From contig NC_133284.1 in assembly GCF_005239225.2 (NCBI RefSeq), positions 47,710,697 through 47,774,696 on the forward strand: 64,000 bases of DNA, written 5' to 3'. A program made the position numbers and the translations under genes. The notes beneath the pieces are model-generated. The model saw only the letters and a program-made list of their open reading frames with translations, searched no databases and was not told the origin of the DNA. Shown here one piece after another: positions 11,356-22,143 of this stretch. This stretch comes from Populus alba (Eukaryota > Streptophyta > Magnoliopsida > Malpighiales > Salicaceae). Position 1 is the first letter of the stretch. Each line of letters begins with the position of its first letter.

Positions 11356-11605
11356 TATACTAGCATAATATGTTTATTGGTAAATTCCAGAGACCATAAG
11401 AATTGTTTCCTTTTACTTTGGCACTATTCACAGTTCTCATTACATACAAGTATATCAATGGAATATGTCCGTTAGTATATTCCAGAGACCATGAGAAATG
11501 TGCTCTTTCACCCTAGCACTTTTCACGGTATTCATTACATACAGGTATACCGAAAGAATGTGTTTGTTGGTATATTCTAGACACCATGAGAACTTTGTAT
11601 ACAAA
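11356..11605 (+). repeat. CACTA subterminal repeats, 2.6 units of 95 bp
   Basis: Units start at 11,356, 11,451 and 11,546 with tatac/tatat. They share 'atattccagagaccat' or a close variant and the order 'cact', 'ttcac', 'cattacata'. The third unit stops near 11,605. Such arrays are where CACTA transposase-binding proteins act in the family; the function here is inferred. Confidence 0.75.
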
Positions 11606-12085
11606 AGTAAGACATGCAAGGTAAAAAACTTAACCCCAATCATCAATAACAAAGCTAGAAATTTTATATTTGAGAAGTCAATGAATATAAAAAATTAATA
11701 AAACTAAAAGTTACAAATGAAATAATAGAGTTTTATTTTATTTTCATTTAAAAGAACTATTTTATTTAGGAGAAGATGCAAGTAAAGCAATAGAGAGACA
11801 TGATAAAGTTTTTGGGACTTCTTGATCCTATGTTCATTGGACAATCCAAGTAGAAACTCACTGATTGGGGATCATGAGATGGAAGAAATTAAAAGAATGA
11901 AAAGAGAGAACGCTATCCATGGCTGATAAAGAAATGTTATTTAAGGCAATATATAATGAAGTCCATTCCAACTTATAGCATTTAGTTTATATGAGAAGAT
12001 TAAATCTATTGCCAAACGTTGAAGTGAATAGTAGCCCCTCTTTAAATAGGTTATGAACTAGTTTATCATTTTCCTATTCCTATCC
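11606..12085. other. AT-rich spacer without recognised content
   Basis: No gene or identifiable element is seen. It lies between the last CACTA subterminal repeat and the mitochondrial-type insertion, and may include the decayed 3' end of the CACTA element. Confidence 0.4.
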
Positions 12086-12089
12086 TAGG

Positions 12090-12390
12090 ACTGGTAATCG
12101 CGGATCAGTATGCCGCGGTGAATATGTACCCGAACCTTGTACACACCTCCCGTCACACCCTGGGAATTGGTTTCACTTCGATCTTCCTCCTTTGTCCGAT
12201 GAATGCACTTATTCATGGATTCTGTCTTCCTTCCAATAGGGCTACCACTCAACTCTTTTATTTACTTACTTCAAGCCTATTGGCAGAAAGAGCGGGAAGA
12301 AGAAGCAAAGAGCGGGAAGAAGAAGCTTTTAGGTCTTTCTTCATGGACTAGTGTGGGAGGTGCATCCTTTACTGCCATTACTATAATACA
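12090..12390 (+). other. Nuclear insertion of mitochondrial DNA, including 3' mitochondrial 18S rRNA
   Basis: From 12,090 to about 12,173 the sequence matches the highly conserved 3' part of mitochondrial small-subunit rRNA: 'gccgcggtgaatatgtaccc', 'cttgtacacacctcccgtca' and 'ccctgggaattggtttc'. The core reads cacacctcccgtc where functional rRNA has cacaccgcccgtc, so it has drifted. After that the match ends, but the GC-richer sequence to about 12,390 has the look of plant mitochondrial spacer, including two tandem copies of 'agagcgggaagaagaag' (about 12,289-12,327). It is far too short to be a working rRNA gene. The boundaries are approximate. Confidence 0.8.
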
Positions 12391-12551
12391 ATTATAATGT
12401 CGACAGCGGAATTAAAAGAGAAAAATGCAAATGCTCCAACTTTCCAATATAAAGGTTCGTCATTTCTGTCTCAGATTCCTGCATAACTCTCTTGCTTCTA
12501 TTGATAATTCATTCAAGAGAAATGCCTCCAAGGTGTTTCAGATATGGTTTT

Positions 12552-12740
12552 TGTTAAAACAATTCAATTAACAAAAAGAAAATACGAACATGAAAGAGAA
12601 AGAGGTTAGAATTCTCCTTTTGTTTATTTGTGAAAAAGTACATCATTTAACTTAAATACAAAAGGTGTGTGTGTGTAGGTTAAGATAAAAATATTATTCT
12701 ACCTTTAATAAATAAAACAAGATAAATGTATTATTTAACA
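12552..12740 (-). repeat. 3' LTR of the outer (older) copia element
   Basis: A 189-bp repeat from TGTTAAAAC to TTTAACA. It matches 21,958-22,143 with several substitutions and short indels. The 5-mer before it (gtttt, 12,547-12,551) equals the 5-mer after the other LTR. On the minus strand a polypurine tract (GAGGGGAGA, plus 12,741-12,749) abuts it. Confidence 0.9.
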
Positions 12741-15700
12741 TCTCCCCTCAAATTCAAGATATGGTAGCTACAAGCATCGAGAGTTTGTCAACCAGAAAAC
12801 AAAAATGAGAAATGGAATGCGACTTGGTAAAGAAATCTGCAATATGCAAGGAATAAAAAACAAAATGCAAAGTAATGGTGTCATGCTTGAGATGATGACG
12901 AGTAAGATGACAATCAATATCAATGTGCTTAGTTCATTCATGAAAAAACAAGTTATGAGCAATCTGAATAGAACTCTCGTTGTCACAATACATAGGAGTA
13001 GGATGAAAGAGTGAAACTCTCATATCCGCAAGTAACCAACGTAACCAAATAATCTCTTTAGTAGTAGATGCCATAGCATGGTATTCTGTTTTGGTTGAGG
13101 GTTGAGAAACAATAGATTGTTTCTTGTTCTTTCAAGAAATAAGAAAATCACCTAAAAAGATATAAAAAACAGACCGATTTGCAATATGTGGGGGTGATCT
13201 ATGGGATCACTACCATGATCAGCATCAGAGTATTTACACAGCTCCAAGGAAGAAGTGGATGAAAGTAAAAGACTCTGAAAGACTGTACCCCAAAGATATC
13301 ACAAATTACGAAGAACAATTGCTCAGTGAATAGTAGTAAGAAAAGCAATAAACTGACTAACAACATATGCAATATCTAGACGAGTAATGGTGAGGTATAC
13401 CAAGCTCCCAACAATAATACGATATAAAGTAGGATTTGTCAAAAGTAAATCATCAGAAGAAAAATACATTGTGTTAACTTTAATGGGAGTGTCTACAATC
13501 TTGTTATCAGTAAGTCTAGCTCGTTCAAAAATATCTGCAACATATTTTGACTGAGAAAGAAGGTAACCTCTAGGTGAGTAAGCTACCTCAATACCCAGAA
13601 AATATCGAAGAGAACTCAAATCCTTTATTTTAAACTATCTAGCCAGCTCTATTTTTAAAACTGAGATACCATCACCAGTAATAATCATGTCATCAACATA
13701 TAAGAACAAAATGATACAATTTGCATCAGTGCACTTAATAAAAAGAGCAGAGTCATGACTATTAGAAACAAATCCAAGAGATGAAATCACAACAAAAAAT
13801 TTCTCAAACCAAACACGAGGTGCCTGTTTAAGACCATATAACGCTTTCTTGAGCTTACATACATATATACCTAGAGTCATGTGAAACACTAGGAGAAGGC
13901 GCTATATAAACTTCTTCTTGCAGATCTCCATTCAAAAAGGCATTTTTAACATCAAGTTGTGAGATATATCATTAATGAACCAAAGCTACAACAATAAAAG
14001 TATGAATAGTATTCATTTTTGCAACAAGGGTAAATGTCTCCTCTTAATCCATACCATACTGTTGAGAGTATCATTTTTCAACCAACTTAGCTTTGCATCG
14101 CTTAATAGACCCATCAGAATTAGTCTTGATTTCTTACACCCAACAACAACCAACAACACTCTTACCAGGAGGTAAAGAAACCAAATCCCAAGTATCTTTC
14201 TCACACAAAGCAGAAAATTCCTTATCCATAGCTTGCTGCTAAAGAGGATCAAAAATTGCCTCTTTATAGGGAAAAAAAAAAAAAAAGCTTAGAAAGACAA
14301 TGAATAGAAGCTAAAAAAGAAGTAAAAGATGAAGAATAACAAGAATAAGCAAAATCTAGTAGTTTTGTGGACTTGCAAATGCGTGTGGATTGACGTAGAA
14401 TTAGATCTATAATCTTAGAAGAAGCTTAAGGGGCTGTAGATGAGAATGGAGCTTCAGGTGTGCCAGAGAGTAAAGTGTTAGTACTTGTAGAATGATGAAT
14501 ACAAATTGGTCGAACATGAGAAAGGGTATTTGAGATACTAGGAACCTGCGATGATGAACTATCAAAATCCTCAGAAAATAGGTCTATACGAATAATATCA
14601 GGTCTAATCAAGCCATGAGTAGTAGATGGAATAGAGAAGAAAGGTATATGCTCAAGAAAGATAACACGATAACATATAAAGTTTCTGAGTTTTTAGATCA
14701 AAACAATGATACCCCTTTTTACCTTCACCATAACCCAAAAATACACAAATAGCAGATCAAGAGGACAACTTACTGCATTTTACATGGGAATGAAGAACAA
14801 AACAAGTACAACCAAACACTCTGAAGTAGGAATAATCAGGAACATACCCATATAATTTTTCAAAAACAAGAAAAACCGGAATTATAAGAAGATGGGATTG
14901 TATTAATCAAGCTTACAGTAGTAAGGACAACTTATCCCCAAAACTCACTAGGAACAAAAGTAGATAACAAGAGAGAACGAGCAATTTTAACAATGTGCCT
15001 GTGTTTTCTTTTAGCAACACTATTTTGCTTAGGAGTATCTGTACATAAAGTTTGGTGAATGGTTTCATCTAAGGCAAGCAACTAACAAAATTTATTAGAA
15101 GTGTATTCCCCACCCAAATCACACCGAAAGCATTTGATTATAGTAGAATGTTGAGTTTTTACAAGAGCTTGAAATGCTATATATATCTCATAGAATTCAG
15201 AACGATGTTTCATTAAATAAACCCAACAATAACAAATATGATCATCTATGAATGAAACATAATATCGAGCCCCTACTTTTGTAGCAATAGAAGAAGTTCC
15301 CTATATATCAAAATGAATCTAATCAAAAGGTGAAGAAGAAATAGAAATACTTCGATTAAAAGATAAAGCGAAAATTTTGTTAGTTTACATCCACTACAAT
15401 CAGAAATATCACAAATGTTTAAATTTTCTAAAGCTCTTGTGGATGCTAAAAATCTTAAATGAAAAGATGAAATATGACCTAGACGAGAATGTCATAAATA
15501 AAAACTAGAAGATGAAAGACTCAAACAAAAGGAAGGTAAATCAACAATAGTAATAGTAGCAACGACGTCAACTAGCATTTTTAACTCATCCAAAATATAT
15601 AGTTCATTCTTCCTATGGCTTATCCCAATCAGCTTATAAGGCTGCAAATCCTGTACACAACAAATAGAACCAGAAAACATGACTAAATAATTACTAGAAT

Positions 15701-17154
15701 CACATATTTGACTAATAGAAGTAAGATTCAATTTGAGTTTTGAAATAAGATAAACATTAAAGAGAGACAAATGGGGTGTGACAATAGAACCAACACCTGC
15801 TAAGAGCATTAAAGTGCGTTCAACAGTCATAACAGGAATGAAGGACGAAGAGGACATAGAGGTAAAAGATGAAGAAACTGGAGACATGTGATGGGAAGCA
15901 CCAGAATCCAAGATCCATTCAGAATGTGGCATACCTAAGGAGCTATAAGGAAACTGGCATATGAAAGAAGAAGCAAACATTGCTTATAGTTGTAAAGAGA
16001 AAAACTTTTAAAATTGCTCAGTCATAGTACTAGGATCGATGATAGAGTTTAATGAAGTTACTACCGCAGTATTATGGTGTGGTGGTTTATAACCTTGAGG
16101 TGGTCTATGAGCATTAGATTGTGACTGGCTATCATGTTTTCAAGCTTAATTATGTTGTCTCAACTTGGAATACTAAGCCTTCCAATGACCTTTTTGCTTA
16201 CAGAAACTGCACTTATTGAAGCCAACTCTCGTGTAAAGCTTATTCTGATGATTAAAGAATGGCTTAGAGAGTACTGCTAGTATAGAAGGATTTGAAGCAG
16301 AAAGAATTCCCTTTTCAAAATAAGACTGAAGACATATTTCTTCAACCAGTAACTCACTAACAATAGAGTCAACAGAAGGCAGTGGAGAACGATGTAGAAT
16401 TGAACCTTTAAGTCCTTCGAAATCATTACGAAGTGATGTTAAAAACTGTATCAATCATTGTTGCTCTCTATGCTCAATATAGGCACCACATGTATTTAAT
16501 TATGCTGATTTTGTAAGAGCCAATTGATCCCAAAGATATGTTATGGCATAATAAAACTCTTGAACACTCATATTTTTCTGATGAATACCTCGTATATTAT
16601 TCTCTAATTGATACTGCTTTGCAAAATTTAATTGCGTGAATAACCATTGCAAATGATCTCAAACCTCCTTTGTTGTCTCATACTTTGCCAACTGCGTACC
16701 TATAAAATGCTCAACGAAATTGTTAATCTAAGTAATAATTTTTACATTATTTGCTTCCCATGCATTTATCGAACCAGCATCCCCTTCTTTAGTATTCTTA
16801 GGTACCACATAGATTCCATTGACATATCACCACATCTTTTAACCCTTAAGAAATTTTCTCATTACATAGCTCCAATACGAATAGTTTTTCCCATCCAACC
16901 TCACACTCATAGAGAACCAGAATGCAAAAGCATCGGAAAACAAAATATCAAATTGTAGAAATTGAACAAAGATTGCAAAAACTAAACAAATATCTTTTTG
17001 AAGTTATATAATTACTCCAAAACACAAAAAAAAAAAAATTGCAGAAACTAAATGCAAATACCAGATTATAGAAACTGAAGGGAAGACGAAATACTAAAAT
17101 AATTGTAGAAACTGAACGCAAATATCAAATTACAAAAGCTGAAAGAAAGACAAA
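12741..17154 (-). pseudogene. Copia gag-pol relic of the outer element
   Basis: On the minus strand, reading from high to low coordinate, the broken frames give in order: a gag region with zinc knuckle CSFCKQKGHWKA (16,173-16,454); protease WILDSGASHHM (15,492-15,980); integrase fragments including VAKRKHRHIVKIA (about 15,010-15,050); reverse transcriptase with KKALYGLKQAPRVWFEKF and YVDDMIITG (13,635-13,889) and RYFLGIEVAYSPRGYLL with VGSLVYLTITRLDIAYVVSQ (13,323-13,619); and a decayed RNase H tail to 12,750. Many stops and shifts make it inactive. The 5' leader was split by the younger copia insertion at 17,155-21,898. Confidence 0.88.
16940..17154. repeat. Imperfect short tandem repeats in the copia leader
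   Basis: Variants of 'gtagaaactgaa' followed by 'gcaaatatcaaat' recur several times in about 200 bp, just inside the outer element's leader and next to the site where the younger element inserted. Confidence 0.5.
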
Positions 17155-17159
17155 ATATC

Positions 17160-17416
17160 TGTTAAAAACAGGAACTGTTCAGATTGCTAGTTTATAGAAG
17201 AAGAATGATTCTTAATTATTAATGAAAACAACAGCAGCTTAAATAGCTTTACAGAAGGAGTAAAAGAAGGAAATAGCAGCCCACGTTTAACAACCTATTA
17301 CGTGGTAATAGACTAAGTCAGAATTTGAAAAACTAACTACTCCCTAAACAACAGGGATTTATTAACGAAGCAGTAGCATAGGATTTGCTAACTGCACAAC
17401 TAACCATAATCTAACA
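17160..17416 (-). repeat. 3' LTR of the inner (young) copia element
   Basis: 257 bp from TGTTAAAAAC to ATCTAACA. I see no difference from 21,637-21,893. It is preceded by target duplication atatc (17,155-17,159), and on the minus strand a polypurine tract (AAGGGAGAAA, about 17,417-17,427) abuts it. Confidence 0.95.
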
Positions 17417-17447
17417 ATTTCTCCCTTAAACTGAATGCACCTTGCAG

Positions 17448-20400
17448 TCAGTTTACAGATGGTTCTTGACAAACACCTAACATACTCCGCAGCTTCACAA
17501 ATGCATCTAACTTTAGAGGTTTAGTCATTATATCTGCAATTTGGTCTTGACTATTGCAATGCACCATTTCCACAGTTCCAGCCTTTATAAGCTCACGCAG
17601 AAAATGGAAACGAATGTCTATGTGCTTGCTGCGTCCATGCATCACTGGATTCTTTGCAAGTTTGATAGCTGAGCTACTATCACAATGAACAATTGTAGGC
17701 TTATCTTGATGTTTACCAAGCGTCTCAAAAATCCTTCTCAACCACACTACCTGACATGCACAAAAAGCAGCAGCAATGAACTCTGCTTCAGTAGTGGATA
17801 GAGTTACTGTTGGCTGTTTCTTTGATGACCAGGACACTGCCCCTGAGCTGAATAAGAACACATAACCTGAAGTGCTCTTCCTGTCTTCTTGATCTCCAGC
17901 ATAGTCACTGTCTGTATAAACATTCAATTCTCCTGTTCCTCTGTAGAACACCCCGAAGTCAGTTGTTCCTTTGAGATACCTTAAGATCCTCTTTGCTGCC
18001 TCCATGTGAAGTTCAGTAGGATTGCTCATATACCTGCTAATAAGGCTAACTACAAACATCATATCCGGTCGAGTAGCAGTTAAATACATGAGGCTTCCCA
18101 CAATTTGTTTGTAAATAGTGCTGTCTACTTGAATTCCATCTGCATCTTTAGAAAGTCTGCAACCTGGGACAATTGGATTAAGAACCGAATTGCATTTATT
18201 CATTCCAAATTTCTCCAGCACCTCCTGAGCATATTTCTTTTGGCTAATGAATATTCCATCAGTCCTTTGAAGAACTTCTATACCAAGAAAATACCGCATC
18301 TTCCCAAGATCAGTCATATCAAATTCAAGCATCATTGATCTCTTGAATTCAGCAAACATAGATTCATCATTTCCAGTGAATATGAGATCATCAACATAAA
18401 GACTCACAATTAGAATTTTACCTCCTTCTGCTGTCTTTGTAAACAAAGTGTGTTCAAAATGACATTTTTCAAATCCTGCCTTCACGAAATAAGCTTCTAT
18501 ACGACTATACCAAGCTCGTGGAGCTTGCTTAAGTCCGTATAAAGCTTTTTTCAGTTTATAGACTTTCTGTTCATTTCCCTTGTGCACGTAACCTTGAGGT
18601 TGCTCAATAAATACTTCCTCATTTAATTCCCCATGCAAGAAGGCAGACTTCACGTCCAGCTGATAAATGTTCCATTGGCTTTGAGCTGCAAGTGCTATTA
18701 TCAAACGAATTGTATCCAATCGTGCCACAGGTGCAAACACTTCTGTATAGTCTATCCCATGTTGCTGAGAATAACCTTTTGCTACAAGCCTTGCCTTATA
18801 CTTGTCTACCTCTCCATTCTCGTTAAGCTTTGTTTTATATACCCACTTCACTCCAATTGTTCTTCCTCCTGCAGGTAACTCCTTTAATTCCCATGTATCA
18901 TTCTTTTCTATTGCTTGAATTTCTGAGTCCATGGCTTTTCGCCATTTTTCATTCTTAATTGCATCTTCGAAGTGAACTGGATCAGCAGCTGCAAACATGA
19001 CTAAATTAGCCACATCATCTTCAGAGAGTTCCTGTCCTGTTTCATAGTCTTTCATCCATACTGGTGGCCTTCTACCTCTTCTGTCATTTGTATTAGGAGG
19101 ATTGTCAAGATTATTGTGATTGAATGCAGTTGTGTTGTTGTTGAAGTCTGCGCCTGTATTGTTGTTAGCATTTTCTCCTCCTGAGTTGTGATTGAATTCA
19201 GCTGTGTTGATTTCTCCTCCTGAGTTGTGATTGAATTCAGCTGTGTTGACAGCTGTGTTGTTGTTGAAGTCTGCACAAGCTTCTTCTCCTGTGTTGTTGT
19301 TGAGGTCTGCAACACCGTCTTCTCCAGATTTAGTGTCAAGAATTGCTCCTTTTTCATTCTCACCCCATTCGAGTTCAGCTACTGGTACTTCTTCATGTCT
19401 TTTATCCCAGTTCCAGCTTTTATCCTCTTCGAACACAACATCTCTGCTGACAAGAATTTTTTGTGAGACAGGATCATACAATCTGTATGCTTTTGATTCC
19501 TCACTGATGCCAAGCAGAACACAACTTAAACTTTTATCATCCAATTTTGTTCTTCTGTTATCAGGTACATGCATATGAGAGACACACCCAAAAACCTTAA
19601 AATGCTCCACTGACGGTTTAACACCACTCCAGGCTTCTTCAGGAGTTTGATTCTTGACAGCAAAAGTTGGACTTCTATTCAACACATGTACAGTCCAGTT
19701 GACTGCTTCTAGCCAGAAAGTTCTGGGGATTTTCTTCTCTGAAAGCATGCTCCGGACCATGTTCATTATGGTTCTATTCTTCCTCTCTGCAACTCCATTC
19801 TGTTGTGGAGTAAATGATGTTGTCAATTGCCTGCGTATCCCACTTTCATTACAAAAGTTGTTGAACTCCTGAGATGTAAATTCGCCACCTCGATCTGTTC
19901 TTAATCCCCTTATGCTTGAACCTGTTTGCTTTTCTACACGATTCTTATAGTTTTTGAAAGTAGTAAAAGCTTCTGATTTTTCTACCAGAAAATAAACCCA
20001 TGTCTTGCGACTGAAGTCATCAATAAAACTGATCAGGTACCTTTTTTTGCTATTTGAGATTGGTGTGATTGGTCCACAAATGTCAGCATGAACAAGTTGC
20101 AGTATTTGAGAAGCCCTCCAAGTGCTTACTGTAGGAAATGAGTCCCTGTGTTGTTTTCCCACCAAGCAATCTTTACATACTTTCGAAGGATTTTTGAGCT
20201 GGGGCAATCCTTTCACCATCTGCTTCTGCTGGAGAGTTTTTAAACCTTGGAAATTCAAATGTCCATACCTACAATGCCAAAGATGTGTTTGATCCTCTGT
20301 GACTGTGTTGAAGCATGTAGATTCCTGTGGTTGGGACGTAGCAAGCAAAACAAACATCCTGTTGGATGACATTGCAGATTCCATAAGCAAGCCCTTTGCA

Positions 20401-21566
20401 GGATGAAAGATCTTGCATTTTCCACTCTGAAATACAATTGAGAGTCCTTTCTGTAGAAGTTGCCCAATACTGATCAAATTATTCTTCAACTCAGGTACAT
20501 AAAACACTCCAGTGATGATTTGATCAATTCCATTCACTCGCAGCCTTATATTGCCTTTTCCATAAACTGCCATGCTTGAGTTATTACCAAGCTTTACTGT
20601 TTCTTTGAAGCTCACATCCAAATCTGAGAAGCATTCCTTCTTTCCGCACATATGATTACTGCAGCCTGAGTCAAGATACCACAATTCTTCTCTGTTCACC
20701 TTTGCTTCTTCAACATAGGCCATCAATAGAATTTCTTCTCCAGCCTCTACAAAATTTGCTCCTTTCTCCTTGCTTGGACATTCATATTGAAAATGCCCAC
20801 GTTTATGACAATAGTAACATTCTACCATTGATTTGTCAAAGTTTCTGCTTCTCCCTCGACCTCTTCCTCTAAAACTGCTATATCCACGACCTCTTCCTCC
20901 AGGAAATTCATCAAACGTGACCTTCAAAGCCTGTTCTTCTGTAATATGATCATTCATACGTTGTTCATGAACAAGTAGACTACTCTGCAACTCATCAATG
21001 GACATAGAGTCTAGATCATGTGACTCCTCAATAGAGCAAACAACATAATCAAACTTAGAGGTCATTGACCTCAAAATTTTTTCAATGACTAACACATCTG
21101 TCAATTTTTCACCATGTAATCTCATTTTATTAGCTATGGTGAGAGTTTTGGCAAAGTATTCATTGACAGATTCTCCTGTCTTCATGTGAAGAATCTCAAA
21201 CTCTTTTCGAAGAGCTTGTAACTGTGCTCTCTTGACCCGTGTGGTGCCTTGATACTTTTGTTTCAAAGAATCCCAGATATTCTTTGATGTATCTTTGTTC
21301 AGAATTGTCTCCAGAATTGAACGGTCAATTGCTTGGAACAAATAGTTCTTGGCTTTCAAGTCCTTCAGCTTTTGATCTTCAATGACTTTCCTCTGTCCTT
21401 CTGTGAGATCTGCTTCTTCTGCTGCTGCAGAGATCCCATTCTCCACCAGACTCCAATATTCCTTTGATCTTAAAAAATTTTCCATGAGCATAGACCAGTG
21501 ATCGTAATGCCCATCAAACTTAGGAATTGCTGGCTGCACATAGCTGCTTTCTGATGACATATTCAC
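17448..21566 (-). CDS. Intact Ty1/copia polyprotein (gag-PR-IN-RT-RNase H)
   Basis: One uninterrupted frame of 1,372 residues. Order: gag domain from residue 15 (PKFDGHYDHWSMLMENF); Gly/Arg-rich stretch 223-241; zinc knuckle CX2CX4HX4C at 250-263; aspartic protease DSG at 299-301; integrase zinc-binding HX3H...CX2C at about 431-467; integrase catalytic residues Asp495, Asp558 and Glu594 (DD35E spacing); an Asn-rich linker at about 755-825; reverse transcriptase from about 880 with the YVDD box at 1,057-1,060; and RNase H from about 1,217 (YTDSDYAGD, then STTEAEF). All catalytic motifs are present. With identical LTRs, a primer-binding site and a polypurine tract, this looks like a recently transposed, possibly active element. 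It encodes no host function. Confidence 0.96.
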   Translation of the reverse strand: MNMSSESSYVQPAIPKFDGHYDHWSMLMENFLRSKEYWSLVENGISAAAEEADLTEGQRKVIEDQKLKDLKAKNYLFQAIDRSILETILNKDTSKNIWDSLKQKYQGTTRVKRAQLQALRKEFEILHMKTGESVNEYFAKTLTIANKMRLHGEKLTDVLVIEKILRSMTSKFDYVVCSIEESHDLDSMSIDELQSSLLVHEQRMNDHITEEQALKVTFDEFPGGRGRGYSSFRGRGRGRSRNFDKSMVECYYCHKRGHFQYECPSKEKGANFVEAGEEILLMAYVEEAKVNREELWYLDSGCSNHMCGKKECFSDLDVSFKETVKLGNNSSMAVYGKGNIRLRVNGIDQIITGVFYVPELKNNLISIGQLLQKGLSIVFQSGKCKIFHPAKGLLMESAMSSNRMFVLLATSQPQESTCFNTVTEDQTHLWHCRYGHLNFQGLKTLQQKQMVKGLPQLKNPSKVCKDCLVGKQHRDSFPTVSTWRASQILQLVHADICGPITPISNSKKRYLISFIDDFSRKTWVYFLVEKSEAFTTFKNYKNRVEKQTGSSIRGLRTDRGGEFTSQEFNNFCNESGIRRQLTTSFTPQQNGVAERKNRTIMNMVRSMLSEKKIPRTFWLEAVNWTVHVLNRSPTFAVKNQTPEEAWSGVKPSVEHFKVFGCVSHMHVPDNRRTKLDDKSLSCVLLGISEESKAYRLYDPVSQKILVSRDVVFEEDKSWNWDKRHEEVPVAELEWGENEKGAILDTKSGEDGVADLNNNTGEEACADFNNNTAVNTAEFNHNSGGEINTAEFNHNSGGENANNNTGADFNNNTTAFNHNNLDNPPNTNDRRGRRPPVWMKDYETGQELSEDDVANLVMFAAADPVHFEDAIKNEKWRKAMDSEIQAIEKNDTWELKELPAGGRTIGVKWVYKTKLNENGEVDKYKARLVAKGYSQQHGIDYTEVFAPVARLDTIRLIIALAAQSQWNIYQLDVKSAFLHGELNEEVFIEQPQGYVHKGNEQKVYKLKKALYGLKQAPRAWYSRIEAYFVKAGFEKCHFEHTLFTKTAEGGKILIVSLYVDDLIFTGNDESMFAEFKRSMMLEFDMTDLGKMRYFLGIEVLQRTDGIFISQKKYAQEVLEKFGMNKCNSVLNPIVPGCRLSKDADGIQVDSTIYKQIVGSLMYLTATRPDMMFVVSLISRYMSNPTELHMEAAKRILRYLKGTTDFGVFYRGTGELNVYTDSDYAGDQEDRKSTSGYVFLFSSGAVSWSSKKQPTVTLSTTEAEFIAAAFCACQVVWLRRIFETLGKHQDKPTIVHCDSSSAIKLAKNPVMHGRSKHIDIRFHFLRELIKAGTVEMVHCNSQDQIADIMTKPLKLDAFVKLRSMLGVCQEPSVN
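19090..19335 (-). repeat. Asn-codon-rich tandem repeats in the copia linker
   Basis: The polyprotein's linker between integrase and reverse transcriptase repeats short units: NTAEFNHNSGGE occurs twice, and variants of DFNNNT occur several times. At DNA level a 39-bp unit ending 'gagttgtgattgaattcagc' is tandemly duplicated at about 19,178-19,243. The repeats keep the frame open. Confidence 0.8.
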
Positions 21567-21618
21567 GCCTGGAAGACTGCTGCTCCTTCTGCTTTCAATA
21601 AATCAAGCTCCCTAGAAA

Positions 21619-21636
21619 GATAGCTCTGATACCAAT
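21619..21636 (-). other. Primer-binding site of the inner copia element
   Basis: The minus strand reads ATTGGTATCAGAGCTATC directly after the 5' LTR. The TGGTATCAGAGC core is the complement of the initiator methionine tRNA 3' end, the usual copia primer. Confidence 0.9.
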
Positions 21637-21893
21637 TGTTAAAAACAGGAACTGTTCAGATTGCTAGTTTATAGAAGAAGAATGATTCTTAATTATTAAT
21701 GAAAACAACAGCAGCTTAAATAGCTTTACAGAAGGAGTAAAAGAAGGAAATAGCAGCCCACGTTTAACAACCTATTACGTGGTAATAGACTAAGTCAGAA
21801 TTTGAAAAACTAACTACTCCCTAAACAACAGGGATTTATTAACGAAGCAGTAGCATAGGATTTGCTAACTGCACAACTAACCATAATCTAACA
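21637..21893 (-). repeat. 5' LTR of the inner (young) copia element
   Basis: 257 bp, apparently identical to 17,160-17,416. It is followed by the target duplication atatc (21,894-21,898), matching 17,155-17,159. Confidence 0.95.
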
Positions 21894-21940
21894 ATATCAA
21901 AGTTGGATCCACGAAAGTTGTGTTTAAGATCTTTTCATAA

Positions 21941-21957
21941 AACCTACTCTGATACAA
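21941..21957 (-). other. Decayed primer-binding site of the outer copia element
   Basis: The minus strand reads TTGTATCAGAGTAGG next to the outer 5' LTR, close to the initiator tRNA-Met complement (TGGTATCAGAGC) with one change in the core. Confidence 0.7.
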
Positions 21958-22143
21958 TGTTAAAATAATTCAATTAATATAAAGAAAATATGAACACGAA
22001 AGAGAAGAAGGATAGAATTCTCCTTTTGTTTGTTTGTGAAAAAGTACATCATTTAATCTAAATACAAAAAACTTATATACAGGTTAAGCTAAAAATATTA
22101 TTCTACCCTTAATAAAAAAACAAAATAAATATATTATTTAACA
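21958..22143 (-). repeat. 5' LTR of the outer (older) copia element
   Basis: 186 bp, a diverged partner of 12,552-12,740, ending TTTAACA. It is followed by gtttt (22,144-22,148), the same 5-mer as before the other LTR. Confidence 0.9.

Larger units (their letters stand above)
6397..11605 (+). mobile_element. Decayed CACTA (En/Spm) transposon
   Basis: The 5' terminus starts CACTACCA at 6,397 and is followed by AT-rich subterminal sequence with repeated 'ggtatatt' and 'ggtatttttaccga' motifs to about 6,690. Internally there is a TNP2-like transposase relic (7,360-9,830) and a DUF4216-like region (10,150-11,081), the usual order in plant CACTA elements. Three 95-bp subterminal repeats follow (11,356-11,605). 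The terminal TGGTAGTG expected at the 3' end was not found, so the right limit is approximate. The first 40 bases resemble the CACTA end at 63,770. Confidence 0.75.

Noticed and set aside
12118..12397. Two overlapping frames of 64-77 codons
   Set aside because: They lie across the mitochondrial rRNA-derived insertion; the rRNA match shows they are not proteins.
18105..20467. Several 70-115 codon frames on both strands
   Set aside because: All lie inside the intact copia polyprotein in other frames and follow its codon pattern.
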